Assembly (NCBI GenBank): GCA_903896925.1
Contig: CAITZM010000027.1
Span: 42,795-106,794 of the forward strand
Length of the DNA: 64,000 bases
Source of the DNA: an uncultured Lentisphaerota bacterium
Lineage (GTDB): Bacteria; Verrucomicrobiota; Kiritimatiellia; CAIQIC01
Direction: 5' to 3'
The notes below the pieces were generated by a model. That model searched no databases. It worked only from the letters and a program-made list of their open reading frames with translations, and was not told where the DNA came from. Below are positions 1 to 8,340 of the stretch, in pieces; the first letter of the stretch is position 1; each line of letters opens with the position of its first letter. Both the position numbers and the translations under genes were made by a program.

Positions 1-121
1 CTGCGGACGTGCGATAATGCACGATGACATTGAGGCCGGCCCCGGCCAGCGCCTCACAGATGGCGCGCCCGATGCGCACCGCACCGCCCGTCACCAAGGC
101 CGTCTGTCCTGCTGGTTTCAT
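1..121 (-). CDS. Short-chain dehydrogenase/reductase, N-terminal part (runs off window start)
   Basis: The first 40 codons on the minus strand, from an ATG at 121, read through to the window edge. They contain the Rossmann glycine-rich motif VTGGAVRIGRAI followed by a beta strand (LNVIVHY), as in classical SDR NAD(P)-dependent oxidoreductases. The GGAxRIGRAI form resembles pteridine-reductase/FabG-like members. The catalytic Tyr-Lys pair lies outside the window, so the substrate cannot be assigned. The gene lies 66 bp downstream of the subtilase on the same strand and could be cotranscribed with it. An inverted repeat (133-139 / 151-157) lies in the gap but has no T-run. Confidence 0.75.
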   Translation of the reverse strand, partial: MKPAGQTALVTGGAVRIGRAICEALAGAGLNVIVHYRTSA

Positions 122-187
122 ATTGTCATCATCTGTAGCACGGCCCGCGCGCTACAGCAACCCGGAGGGACGAACAACCGTCCGGTG

Positions 188-2098
188 CTACCACGTTTCG
201 GAGAAACGCGGCGCAGGGCGGCGGGCCGTGTCCAGAACGTTCCCGCCCGCGGCCACGAGGTAGCGGCGCTGACGCCGCCAGCGCCGGTGCGCCAGCGCCG
301 CCAGCGCGCAGAGGCCGGTCAGCGCGGCGGTCGTCGGCTCGGGGACGGCCAGGTAGCTGACGACCAGCGCATATTGCTCGCCACCGACGGGATCCACGAG
401 GTACCTGGCGATGACGTCGAGCCGGTAGTTGTTGGTCGAAGACAGCTCGTCCATGTAGATGTGTTCGATGTTGTCGACGGTGCTGATCGAGCGATAGAGA
501 TCGACCCAGACGCCGGGCGCGGTTTCCTCCTGCAGGATGAGGTCAAGGTTGCTCAGCAGGTTGGTATCGAGCAACGAACCGATGCTGTCCAGCACGTTGG
601 TGTCGGTGTCCACGGTAAAGTCCACATGACGGTCCCAGACCAACGTGGCCGTGAGGCGCAGGCCCGGGCTGTTGCTGTCGGCATTCACGAACTGGCCCTG
701 GCCATAGACATAGAAATTCGTCGTATCATTCGCGGCGAGCGAGTCCACCGCCCAGAAGCGGTTGCTGACCTCGTAGTAACTCAGGAAGGCCTCGTTTGCG
801 TTGGCCTGGCCGGCGCCCACCACGTAGTTCAGCGGATGGATCGAATTGGTGATGCCGTCGAGCCCGATGGAAATCTCCCCCGGCCGCCAGACGTACTGCG
901 CCACGCCGTTGGAATCGCTGCCGGCAATCTTGTCGGCGCTGTTGACGAGCAGCGCCTTGATCAGCTTGTGATCCGTGGACAGCGCAGCGCCTTTGAGAGT
1001 GTCCAGCGGGAGGAACGTTTCCGAAAAACCGGGCCCGAAATAGGTGTTGGTGGCCGCCTGCCCATAGAGCAGGGCCGCGACTCCGGTCACATGCGGCGCG
1101 GCGAAGCTGGTCCCGTCGGCCGTGCCGGCGAGGATGGCATCGGCGGAAGCGGCGGGAACGCCAAAACTTAGCGCGACATTGATGGCGAGATCGGACCAGA
1201 TGAGCGTGCCCGGGGCCACGACCGCCACCCCGCAGCGGCCCTCGGCCAGCGGCCGCCAGGAGCTATAGGTGGCCACCTTGGGCGCCGGCATCCGGCCCGG
1301 ATCGGTCAAATCCATCCAGACGTTATTGGTGTGGGCGACGACACCCAGCGCGCCGACCACCAGGCCATTGTAGGAATCCGCCGGCGTGCCGAGCAACCCG
1401 GTGTCCTCGCCGTTGTTCCCGGAGGAAATCACCATCAACTTGTCCAGGTAGCGCCCGGTCGTGCCGTTCGTCTTGCCATGATAGCCCGCATATTCGTCCA
1501 TCAGCAACGCCGTGGCGCCCAGGCCGTCCAACTGCGCAGCATTGACCACGTTGCCACCCCAACTGTTGTTGACCGTCTGCGCGCCGACGGTCTGGGTGAT
1601 GTAGTGCAACGAGCTGTTGAGCGTGAGAAAGGCCTGCTTGCTGTCGGCGCCGGAAAAAAGGGCGCCGTAATAGGTCGCCAGGGGGGCCACGCCCAGGCAC
1701 GGCACATTCGTACCGTTGACCACGTAGGTCAGCTCGTTGGCCATGATGCCGGCGACAAACGTGCCGTGGAAATTATTGTCCGTGGGGTCGCCGAGGCTGG
1801 CCTCGCCAAGGCTGAAATCCTTGACGTCCTGATACCCATAGGTGCCATTGGCGGGATCCGCGCCGAGTCCGAGCACGCGATGGCCATCGAAGCCGTCGAT
1901 GCCATTGCCCTCGGCGCCCCGGACCTCGATCTGTCCCACCACCGCCCCGTACCCGTTGGCCCCGTAGGGCGTCCCAAAATCATAGGGCAGCCCGGCGCGG
2001 ATATAGGGCACGGAAAAGCCCACGGCGCGGGCGTCCCAACCGCCGCCCGCCAGCAGGGCCAGCAGCACGCCGCCGATCCATGACAACCGTAAACGCAT
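188..2098 (-). CDS. Secreted S8 (subtilisin-like) serine peptidase with PEP-CTERM tail
   Basis: About 636 aa with an N-terminal signal peptide (RLRLSWIGG, then a Leu/Ala core). The catalytic His sits in NNFHGTFVAGI and the nucleophile Ser in GTSFAAPHVTG; an oxyanion-type Asn is seen in SSGNNG. Where subtilases carry the catalytic Asp (usually VxVIDxG) this protein reads VVGQIEVRG, so a Glu stands at that place or the Asp lies elsewhere. The C-terminus has VPEPTTAAL, a hydrophobic helix and HRRWRRQRR, a PEP-CTERM exosortase signal, followed by about 20 extra residues. An in-frame ATG at 2116 would add MYIPLL; neither start has a clear ribosome-binding site. I prefer 2098 because it gives a standard signal peptide. 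Probably an exported, surface-sorted protease; its substrate is unknown. Confidence 0.85.
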   Translation of the reverse strand: MRLRLSWIGGVLLALLAGGGWDARAVGFSVPYIRAGLPYDFGTPYGANGYGAVVGQIEVRGAEGNGIDGFDGHRVLGLGADPANGTYGYQDVKDFSLGEASLGDPTDNNFHGTFVAGIMANELTYVVNGTNVPCLGVAPLATYYGALFSGADSKQAFLTLNSSLHYITQTVGAQTVNNSWGGNVVNAAQLDGLGATALLMDEYAGYHGKTNGTTGRYLDKLMVISSGNNGEDTGLLGTPADSYNGLVVGALGVVAHTNNVWMDLTDPGRMPAPKVATYSSWRPLAEGRCGVAVVAPGTLIWSDLAINVALSFGVPAASADAILAGTADGTSFAAPHVTGVAALLYGQAATNTYFGPGFSETFLPLDTLKGAALSTDHKLIKALLVNSADKIAGSDSNGVAQYVWRPGEISIGLDGITNSIHPLNYVVGAGQANANEAFLSYYEVSNRFWAVDSLAANDTTNFYVYGQGQFVNADSNSPGLRLTATLVWDRHVDFTVDTDTNVLDSIGSLLDTNLLSNLDLILQEETAPGVWVDLYRSISTVDNIEHIYMDELSSTNNYRLDVIARYLVDPVGGEQYALVVSYLAVPEPTTAALTGLCALAALAHRRWRRQRRYLVAAGGNVLDTARRPAPRFSETW

Positions 2099-2172
2099 AA
2101 GGAGCGGAATATACATTTAAAAAAAATTCAGGGAAGATATTTCGCAGCCGCCCGGCCCTTCCGTCCCGCGCT

Positions 2173-3675
2173 TCAGGCCTTGCGGGCGGCGCGGTTATGG
2201 ATCGGGATCTGCTCGCCGTTGACGCAGCGGTAGCACTGCACCTTGTCAGGCAGGATGTCCGGCTTGAACACGGCCTTGCCCATGAGCAGGCGCGTACAGG
2301 TCTGGATGCCTTCAACGATGGAAGGATAAGGGAAAATCATGTCGGCCAGTTCGTCGATGCCCTTGCCCAGGTAGATCACGAGCGCCACCACCTGGATCGC
2401 GTCGGAGGCGTGCTCGCCGACGGCGCGCATGCCGAGCACCTTCATCTCGTCGTCGTCGCTGACCAGCAGCTTGAAAAAGCCGCGCGTCTTGCGCATGGCG
2501 ATGGCGCGCGAGAGGATCGAAAAATCCACCTTCGCCACGCGGTACGGGATGTTCTGCTGCCGCAGGGTCTGTTCGTTCGCGCCGACCAGCGCCACTTCCG
2601 GCGCGAGAAACATGATCGAGGACATGATCTTGTAGCGGATCGGCGCGGCCTTGAAGTCGCCGAACATGCTCAGCACGGCGTGCCGCGCCTCACGCTCGCC
2701 CACGCTGACCAGCGCCACGTGCCCGGAGATGTCGCCCACGGCATGGATGTTCGGGACGTTGGTCTGCGTGTCGTTGTCGGGGATCTGGATGCCGTGTTCG
2801 GTCATGCGCACCTGCGCGTTCTGGAGCTGCAGGTCCTCGATGTTCGGCACGCGGCCGACGGACACCAGCGCCTTCTCGACCCAGAACACCTGCCGCTCGC
2901 CCTGCCCGTCGGCGATCTCGTACTCCACTCCGCCCGCCTTCGGCGCCAGCCGCACCAGCCGCGCCCGCTCGTGGACCGTCACGCCGTTCTGCGTCAAATT
3001 CTGCGTCACGATCCGCGAGACATCCTCGTCCTCGAACGGCAGCAGGCGGCCCTCGCGTTCGATCATGAACACCCGGGTCTGCCCGAAGTTCGCGAACATG
3101 CTGGCGAACTCGCAGCCGATGATGCCGCCGCCGACGATCACCAAGCTCTTGGGGAAACGGTCGAAGTGCAGGATGCCGTTGCTCGTGACGATCACCTGTT
3201 CGTCCACCGGGATCTCCGGCAGCAGGCGCGGCCGGCTGCCGGCGGCGATGATCGTTTTCGCGGCGTTGACGAGCAGCGTTGCGCCATCGGCGCCGACCAC
3301 CTTGAGTTGGGTGGGCGAGACGAAGCTCGCCACGCCCTGCAGGAAGTCCATGGCATGCGTCCGCTCCTGGATCAGGTCGAGCTGCCGCTGGATCAGCTGC
3401 GAGTTCTCGTCGGTCGCGGCGGTGACGGCGGCGCGGACCTGGCTGAAGGGGAGTTCGCTGACGGCGCTGGAGCCGAGTTCCTCGCGGATGGTTTTGACCT
3501 TGTTGGACAGCTCCCACATCGTCTTCGAGGCCAGCGCGCCGTCGAAGAGGCCCGTGCCGCCGAGCCGCCGCTTCTCGACCAGCAACACCGACTTGCCGAA
3601 ATCCACCGCCCGCATCGCCGCCGCGTAGCCCGACGGTCCGCCGCCGATCACGCACAGATCATAAGTCTTCTGCAT
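2173..3675 (-). CDS. SthA/Lpd-like pyridine nucleotide-disulfide oxidoreductase family flavoprotein
   Basis: 500 aa with an N-terminal FAD-binding motif (CVIGGGPSGYAAAMRA), a second NAD(P) Rossmann motif (VIVGGGIIGCEFASMF) and the family FAD motif with HAVGDISG. The redox-active CxxxxC of dihydrolipoamide dehydrogenase is absent: the segment reads LGGTGLFDGALASK with no cysteine. The C-terminal HPTxxE motif is replaced by YPSIVEG. Both resemble soluble transhydrogenase SthA, which also lacks a complete disulfide and has NYPTMAE. A NAD(P) transhydrogenase-like or other electron-transfer role is therefore more likely than E3. The end carries an unusual CYRC pair. The start at 3675 follows a GGGAG-type RBS. 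The upstream in-frame extension looks like untranslated leader and is excluded. Confidence 0.8.
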   Translation of the reverse strand: MQKTYDLCVIGGGPSGYAAAMRAVDFGKSVLLVEKRRLGGTGLFDGALASKTMWELSNKVKTIREELGSSAVSELPFSQVRAAVTAATDENSQLIQRQLDLIQERTHAMDFLQGVASFVSPTQLKVVGADGATLLVNAAKTIIAAGSRPRLLPEIPVDEQVIVTSNGILHFDRFPKSLVIVGGGIIGCEFASMFANFGQTRVFMIEREGRLLPFEDEDVSRIVTQNLTQNGVTVHERARLVRLAPKAGGVEYEIADGQGERQVFWVEKALVSVGRVPNIEDLQLQNAQVRMTEHGIQIPDNDTQTNVPNIHAVGDISGHVALVSVGEREARHAVLSMFGDFKAAPIRYKIMSSIMFLAPEVALVGANEQTLRQQNIPYRVAKVDFSILSRAIAMRKTRGFFKLLVSDDDEMKVLGMRAVGEHASDAIQVVALVIYLGKGIDELADMIFPYPSIVEGIQTCTRLLMGKAVFKPDILPDKVQCYRCVNGEQIPIHNRAARKA

Positions 3676-3831
3676 AACCCCGCTCCCGGTGAGTGCCAAA
3701 CGCGATGGAATATAGGGAACAAATGACAAACCGCAACAATTTCCCAAGCGAAGCGCACCGACAACGTCCGGGACCACGGCCACGACGGAGCGTGTCCCTC
3801 CAGAAATCCAGCAGCCGTGCGGCGCTATCTG

Positions 3832-3878
3832 TAAAAAAGAATCGCCCCTGTTTCCACACATGGGAGAACAGGGGCGAT
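3832..3878 (-). terminator. Rho-independent terminator of the PEP-CTERM gene ending at 3915
   Basis: Perfect 12-bp inverted repeat (3841-3852 / 3867-3878, arm ATCGCCCCTGTT) with a 14-nt loop. On the minus strand it is followed by TCTTTTTTAC. It lies 37 bp after the stop codon. Confidence 0.9.
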
Positions 3879-3914
3879 CAAGGCTAAGATAAGAATCGGA
3901 TCAGGAAAGAGCTA

Positions 3915-4640
3915 TCAGCTGACTTTCGACCCGAAAGCCTTCTGCAGCCGCCGACGCAGCACGAGCATCGAGCCGCCCACCAAGAGCAGCGTCGCTTGCA
4001 CGGGTTCAGGGATGGCTTCGTAGCCGTAGATCACCAAGACTTCGCCCTTGCCCTGGAAATCAGCCACGGACGTCTGACCGTCGCCCGTGCCCGAAACACC
4101 CCAGACGCCAGCGCCCCGAATGTCCATGGTCCAGTTGCCCGTTCCGGTATAAGCCGAGAGGCCCGTGGTTTTGGTGAGCGTGGAACTGCCCTCAGCCGTC
4201 AGGGTACCAAAATCCACCAAGTCAAAATTACCGAGTCCGTCCGGTGTAGCCAAGCTGTCGTAGGTGGGGAAGGGACCTACGCCACCATTGTTGGCACCGA
4301 CGACATGCGTGCCAGACGCATAATCAATCGGCGCATTGAGGGTAGTGAAACCGGCTGTGATGCTCTTGATGTTGCCCAGCAGATCCGCTTCCAGCGAACC
4401 GCCCACATTCGCGCCGTTTTCGCCAACGACATTGGCGGTCATGAACCCGCCGAGGTTGACCTGCACCGACAACAACGTGCCGTACACCGACTCGTTAAAC
4501 TGATGCAACGACACGGTGTTCGTGAACGTCACGTTACGCCACCCGGTCGAGACCAACGCATTGGTCACATATTGGGTCGCGGCTTGAGAAGCCACCATGC
4601 CTCCCAAGACGACCGCCATTACCGCTACTGATTTCTTCAT
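3915..4640 (-). CDS. PEP-CTERM surface protein (choice-of-anchor-E-like)
   Basis: 241 aa. The signal peptide is MKKSVAVMAVVLGGMVASQA with cleavage near AASQA/AT. The body is rich in Gly, Thr, Asn and Ser and has a beta-sandwich look. The C-terminus is AIPEPVQATLLLVGGSMLVLRRRLQK, a clear PEP-CTERM sorting signal (PEP, hydrophobic helix, RRR). The segment HQFNESVYGTLLSVQVNLGG resembles the start of the choice-of-anchor-E domain and its two paralogues in the window. The start at 4640 is preceded by GGGGAAG. It has its own promoter-like region upstream and its own terminator downstream, so it is a monocistronic unit. Expected to be exported and anchored through an exosortase not encoded here; the specific role is unknown. 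Confidence 0.85.
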   Translation of the reverse strand: MKKSVAVMAVVLGGMVASQAATQYVTNALVSTGWRNVTFTNTVSLHQFNESVYGTLLSVQVNLGGFMTANVVGENGANVGGSLEADLLGNIKSITAGFTTLNAPIDYASGTHVVGANNGGVGPFPTYDSLATPDGLGNFDLVDFGTLTAEGSSTLTKTTGLSAYTGTGNWTMDIRGAGVWGVSGTGDGQTSVADFQGKGEVLVIYGYEAIPEPVQATLLLVGGSMLVLRRRLQKAFGSKVS

Positions 4641-4710
4641 GTTCTTCCCCGTCCTTTTTTCTTTGGTTTTTTCCAACCCGCATCCTTACCCTCTGCGCCT
4701 TCGCAGGAGA

Positions 4711-4739
4711 AAGTAATAAAAGCACCTCGATTGTGTCAA
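4711..4739 (-). promoter_or_regulatory. Candidate promoter for the PEP-CTERM gene starting at 4640
   Basis: The minus strand has a consensus -35 box TTGACA (4734-4739) followed by an AT-rich -10 candidate in TTTATTACTT (4711-4720). The hexamer choice is uncertain because spacing is 15 or 17 nt. A strongly AT-rich tract (4740-4770) lies just upstream and could act as an UP-like element. The -35 and its flank match the promoter of the next PEP-CTERM gene (5905-5933). Confidence 0.45.
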
Positions 4740-5090
4740 CAAAATAAAATATAAAAATAAAAAAAATTGAACAGGCGCGCTGACGGCTCCGTTTCCGTGT
4801 GTTGCCCGCCGATATATCATTTCTTTTCTTATTCTAATTAAACATCTTAGGATCATTAACCCATCGCGCGCAAGAGCGCATGGGCTTGAACAAAACAAGG
4901 CCCAGTTTACAGCGACGGCGCGGTCTGACACACGAAGCCTACACCGGCGCACACCACAAGGGCGGAAAAGGGGCCGGCAACGCCACCACACAAGCCGTGG
5001 TCCATAACCCAGCGCACACGACCTGCCGGCGACGCGGAGGCGGCCGCGCATGAGATCGACACACCGCCCCACTCCGTCAATCCGCCGGGA
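4740..5090. other. Intergenic region without a gene
   Basis: An AT-rich tract (4740-4870) passes into GC-rich DNA with no convincing ORF. Apart from the flanking promoter (4711-4739) and terminator (5091-5134) I see nothing to annotate. Confidence 0.5.
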
Positions 5091-5134
5091 GTAAAACAAG
5101 CGCCCCCGCTTTTCAGGGACGAAAAGCGGGGGCG
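5091..5134 (-). terminator. Rho-independent terminator of the PEP-CTERM gene ending at 5170
   Basis: A 14-bp stem (5101-5114 / 5121-5134, arm CGCCCCCGCTTTTC) with a 6-nt loop AGGGAC, followed on the minus strand by CTTGTTTTAC. Stem and loop are almost identical to the terminator at 6225-6269. Confidence 0.9.
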
Positions 5135-5169
5135 CAGCGGGCGGCGCCGGCAAGGCGCCACCATGGCCG

Positions 5170-5850
5170 TCAACCGACCTTGACGCGCAGCACCTTCTGC
5201 AACCGACGCCGCAGCACGAGCACCGCGCCGCCGGCGAAGAACAGGGTCGCCTGCACCGGTTCGGGGACAACGTAGGTGTAGATGATGGTCGCGATGGCGT
5301 TCGCGTGGGTCTTCTGGGTGACATCCGAATTGCCGCCGGTATAGCTGATCCAGGTGGTCGTCTTGGTCAGGCCCTCGAGATCCAGCATGCCGAAACCCGT
5401 GAAGGAGTCCAGCGCACTGCGATCGGTATAGGTGAGCCAGCCGGAATCAGAGGAGGCCGAATACGTCGTCGAGGTCGCATACGCGTCCGGGGCCAAGCTA
5501 TAGGAATAGGCTGTAGCGGGGAACATCTTGTCAATTTGCGGTGCATCGGCGCTGAAATACCCGGCACCATCCAAAATGCTGAGCATCACTTCCGCTTTGA
5601 CGGTGCCATCCGATTGAAGACCTGAGCCGTTGTGGAGATAGAATTGCGTATCCAACGATGTCTGCACCCGCAAGCCCACGGATAGCAGCAAGCCCACATG
5701 CGGACTGAATTCGGCCACCTGCTGCGTGTTCGTCCAGTCGGTCAAGGCCGAAGTCCATGTCGCCGTGTTCGTCAGCGACGAGGCCGGCGCCGTCAAAACG
5801 CCAGCAGCCAGTACCGCCGTCACCACCGCTATCTGCGCCCTTAACCTCAT
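5170..5850 (-). CDS. PEP-CTERM surface protein, paralogue of the protein at 53091-53816
   Basis: 226 aa. Signal peptide MRLRAQIAVVTAVLAAGVLTA; the mature part starts near SSLTNTATW. The body is a choice-of-anchor-E-like beta domain. The C-terminus is VVPEPVQATLFFAGGAVLVLRRRLQK. From SSLTNTATW to the last residues before the PEP motif it is nearly identical to the protein at 53091-53816, but the two sorting tails differ completely. The start at 5850 has a good RBS (GAGGAGCC). It has its own promoter and terminator. Export and anchoring are predicted from the tail; the function of the ectodomain is unknown. Confidence 0.88.
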   Translation of the reverse strand: MRLRAQIAVVTAVLAAGVLTAPASSLTNTATWTSALTDWTNTQQVAEFSPHVGLLLSVGLRVQTSLDTQFYLHNGSGLQSDGTVKAEVMLSILDGAGYFSADAPQIDKMFPATAYSYSLAPDAYATSTTYSASSDSGWLTYTDRSALDSFTGFGMLDLEGLTKTTTWISYTGGNSDVTQKTHANAIATIIYTYVVPEPVQATLFFAGGAVLVLRRRLQKVLRVKVG

Positions 5851-5904
5851 GTTGGCTCCTCTTTTTTCATCGCTCAACGGCTGTCCTCATACACCGTGAA
5901 AGAA

Positions 5905-5933
5905 TTATTAAAACAGACCGATTATGGTGTCAA
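5905..5933 (-). promoter_or_regulatory. Sigma-70-like promoter for the PEP-CTERM gene starting at 5850
   Basis: The minus strand has -35 TTGACA (5928-5933), a 17-nt spacer and -10 TAATAA(T) (5905-5910), about 55 bp upstream of the start codon. Confidence 0.6.
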
Positions 5934-6224
5934 TAAATAATCAACACAAAGAATTAAACGGCGCCAATCCGGGGCGCGGAGTGAAGCAAGCGAACGGAAA
6001 GGCACGCGCAAGCCCGTGGACAAGACAGGCCCGCCCCTGCACGCCCCGGCAGGCGCTGGCGACACGGCGTGCCCGCAACTCAAGCGGCCGTGGACCTTTG
6101 AACTTTGTAAAAGAAAGCGCTTTGTTTGGGCACAATTGCCCTCATCGGCGACTCCCGGCCTCTGTCGCTGCCCGGCTTGCGCGCAGGGCGGCGCACCTGG
6201 CGAAGGCGAACGGGAAGGGCGGAG
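5934..6224. other. Intergenic region without a gene
   Basis: Lies between the promoter of the 5850 gene and the terminator of the 6309 gene. Overlapping ORFs on both strands have no recognisable motif and no RBS. I see nothing to annotate. Confidence 0.4.
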
Positions 6225-6269
6225 AAAAAAAACAAGCGCCCCCGCTTTTCAGGGATGAAAAGCGGGGGC
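6225..6269 (-). terminator. Rho-independent terminator of the PEP-CTERM gene ending at 6309
   Basis: A 13-bp stem (6238-6250 / 6257-6269) with loop AGGGAT, followed on the minus strand by GCTTGTTTTTTTTC. It is a near copy of the 5091-5134 terminator, including arm sequence and all but one loop base. Confidence 0.9.
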
Positions 6270-6308
6270 AGCGAGCGACGCCGGCCGGAAGCCAGCCTGG
6301 AGTGCGGG

Positions 6309-7286
6309 TCAGCAGGAGCTGCGGCCCTGCATGTTCTGCAGCCGACGCCGCAGCATCAGCAGGGCGCCGCCCATGACGAGCAAGGTCGCCTCCACCGGCT
6401 CAGGAATCACCGCCGTGGCCGTCAGGGGATCCTGACTGGTGACCAACCAATCGCTCACCGAAGTGGCCGACGTGGTGAACTCGAGTTTGATGTCAGCCGT
6501 CAGGCCGGTCAGCCCGGTATACATGTCCGAATTGAACTGGCTATAATCCCGGGTGGAGGCATCGTACAGCGACACATACGCCGCACCGGTGCCGGTCAAC
6601 GCGGTCGTGTTGAACAACGACTCGAATTCCGCCGCCAGTCCGCCTTCCGCCCCCGCGCCGTGCAGGAAGCCGGCCACGGAAGCCGTGCGCAGGATCCGCG
6701 TGCCATCCGTGGCCGTGGCATAAGCCGCCAGTCCGGTTTTCCACAGCGTGCCGTTGGTGGGCGTGTAGTTCAGGGCCGCATCTTCATAGAAGTCCACATG
6801 CATGCCCACGCCGTTCATGGTCTGCACGTCCAGCGCGCTCTGCCGCAGGTAGAAATCCTGCTCGCCCCAGAACATGGCGGTGATCTCCTTATTTGCGGCC
6901 AACGGTGTCCAGACCGCATAATTATCAGGTGTATAGATGCCCGTCACCCGCGCAATGCCCCAACTGTCCTCCAGGGTATCCCCGTAGCCACCGGGAATGA
7001 GCGAGGCATTGGCGGCCTGAAGGACCACCTGGCTGTCCAAGGCGCTGACGCCGGCCTGGTAGCCGACGTTCGTGGGCGAACCCGAGTAGCCGTAGCTCGA
7101 ACCCATCGCGTACGTCGGATAAAGGCTGCCCGTGTCATAGTTGAACATCTTGATCGTGACCGGCCCGGCATAGGTCTGTCCGACGTTCGGCCCCTCCAGA
7201 TACACCAGTGAGATCGCGTTCACCGCGCTGGGCAGACACAGGGTCCCGCCCGCCACCAACACCGCCATCAGTTTCTTCGTGTTCAT
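6309..7286 (-). CDS. PEP-CTERM surface protein
   Basis: 325 aa. Signal peptide MNTKKLMAVLVAGGTLCLPSA. The mature part begins ISLVYLEGPNVGQTYAGPV and has a Gly/Ser/Thr-rich predicted beta fold. The C-terminus is VIPEPVEATLLVMGGALLMLRRRLQ, a PEP-CTERM signal whose tail matches the two neighbours (PVxATLL...RRRLQ). The start at 7286 has a strong RBS (AAAGGAGC). A TATAAG box lies at 7337-7342 on the minus strand but no matching -35 is seen. The ectodomain does not resemble its neighbours; its role is unknown. Confidence 0.85.
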   Translation of the reverse strand: MNTKKLMAVLVAGGTLCLPSAVNAISLVYLEGPNVGQTYAGPVTIKMFNYDTGSLYPTYAMGSSYGYSGSPTNVGYQAGVSALDSQVVLQAANASLIPGGYGDTLEDSWGIARVTGIYTPDNYAVWTPLAANKEITAMFWGEQDFYLRQSALDVQTMNGVGMHVDFYEDAALNYTPTNGTLWKTGLAAYATATDGTRILRTASVAGFLHGAGAEGGLAAEFESLFNTTALTGTGAAYVSLYDASTRDYSQFNSDMYTGLTGLTADIKLEFTTSATSVSDWLVTSQDPLTATAVIPEPVEATLLVMGGALLMLRRRLQNMQGRSSC

Positions 7287-7410
7287 CTGCGCTCCTTTTA
7301 TTCCTTGTGACTTCCTCCGCATCCTCGCTTCCGCCTCTTATAGTTCTTTTCTTCTGATCCGCCGCGCTGAGAAGCCTAGGGAGAACCCTGCAATCTGTAA
7401 ACCGGTAAAA

Positions 7411-8340
7411 TTACCATTTATAAGGTATCCAGACGCGGGCCAGCGGCGGGTCCGCGGGCTCCCGGGGACCGAGCCCCCAGCGGCGGGCATAGGCCAGCAG
7501 CTCGCGATCGGAGTGCGCGTCCAGTTTCGTCCGGATGTGCTTCCGGTGCGTGCTGACCGTGAGTTCCGTGATGGCGCAGTGCCGCGCAATGTCGGCGTCG
7601 CACAGGCCCTCGGACATGAAGCGCAGGACCTGCTGCTCGCGCTCGCTCAAAATCTTATGGAAGGCCTCGGCCGCATCGAGGTATTGCGTCTGGACAGCGA
7701 CAAAGGTGGAGGAAAAATAGGACTGGCCCTTCAGGACGCGCCGCACCGCCTCCAGGAGCACGCTCAAGGGGCTGCGCTTCTCCACATAACCCTGCACCCC
7801 GCCCTGCAGCACCCGGTATACCGTATAGGGATCGAAATGGGACGAGAGGATCAAGATCTTGACCCGCGGCAGTTTCCGCCGCAGGGGCGCGATCAGGTCC
7901 AGCCCATCGCCCCCGGGCCTTTCGATGTCCAGCAGCACGAGGTCCGGCCGGGGCTGCGCGGCCAGCGCCTGCGCCGCGGTGGTGGCGCCCGCGCGGTCCG
8001 TCACCCGCACCCCCAACTCACGGGCCAGCGTGTCGACCAGCAATTCCTCGAACATCTGCCCGTCGCCCAGCATCAGGAGCGCCGGTTTTTTCGCGGCAGA
8101 CGCCGCGGCCACGCCGCCGAGCGCGCAGCCGGTGAGCAGGAGCAAGCCGGGGCAGGTCGGGGCCGACAGCGCCGGCGCGCGCGCCAGAATCCACCCGCCG
8201 GCCAGCAGGCCCACGGTGCAGGTCGCGCCCCACAACAATAACTGCCACCCGGCTTTCAACTCGGCTTCCTTTCTCCACCACACGGCCACGGTTCCGACCA
8301 CGCGATCCATCACTACCACAGGCAGCGGCCGGGGAGGCAT
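7411..8340 (-). CDS. LuxR/NarL-family response regulator with N-terminal membrane segments
   Basis: 309 aa. Residues ~30-85 contain two hydrophobic stretches (WQLLLWGATCTVGLLAGGWIL and LLLLTGCALGGVAAAS), which suggest a membrane hairpin. A receiver-like domain follows, with the putative phospho-acceptor in PDLVLLDIERPGGDG, then a LuxR-type helix-turn-helix (ILSEREQQVLRFMSEG ... STHRKHIRTKLDAHS). The acidic pair at the receiver start is reduced to LGDGQ, so phosphorylation may be atypical. Membrane tethering of a DNA-binding response regulator is unusual. An internal start at the ATG at 8310 would keep the membrane part; a start inside the receiver would remove it. It lies directly upstream of the three PEP-CTERM genes on the same strand and may regulate them. 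Confidence 0.75.
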   Translation of the reverse strand: MPPRPLPVVVMDRVVGTVAVWWRKEAELKAGWQLLLWGATCTVGLLAGGWILARAPALSAPTCPGLLLLTGCALGGVAAASAAKKPALLMLGDGQMFEELLVDTLARELGVRVTDRAGATTAAQALAAQPRPDLVLLDIERPGGDGLDLIAPLRRKLPRVKILILSSHFDPYTVYRVLQGGVQGYVEKRSPLSVLLEAVRRVLKGQSYFSSTFVAVQTQYLDAAEAFHKILSEREQQVLRFMSEGLCDADIARHCAITELTVSTHRKHIRTKLDAHSDRELLAYARRWGLGPREPADPPLARVWIPYKW

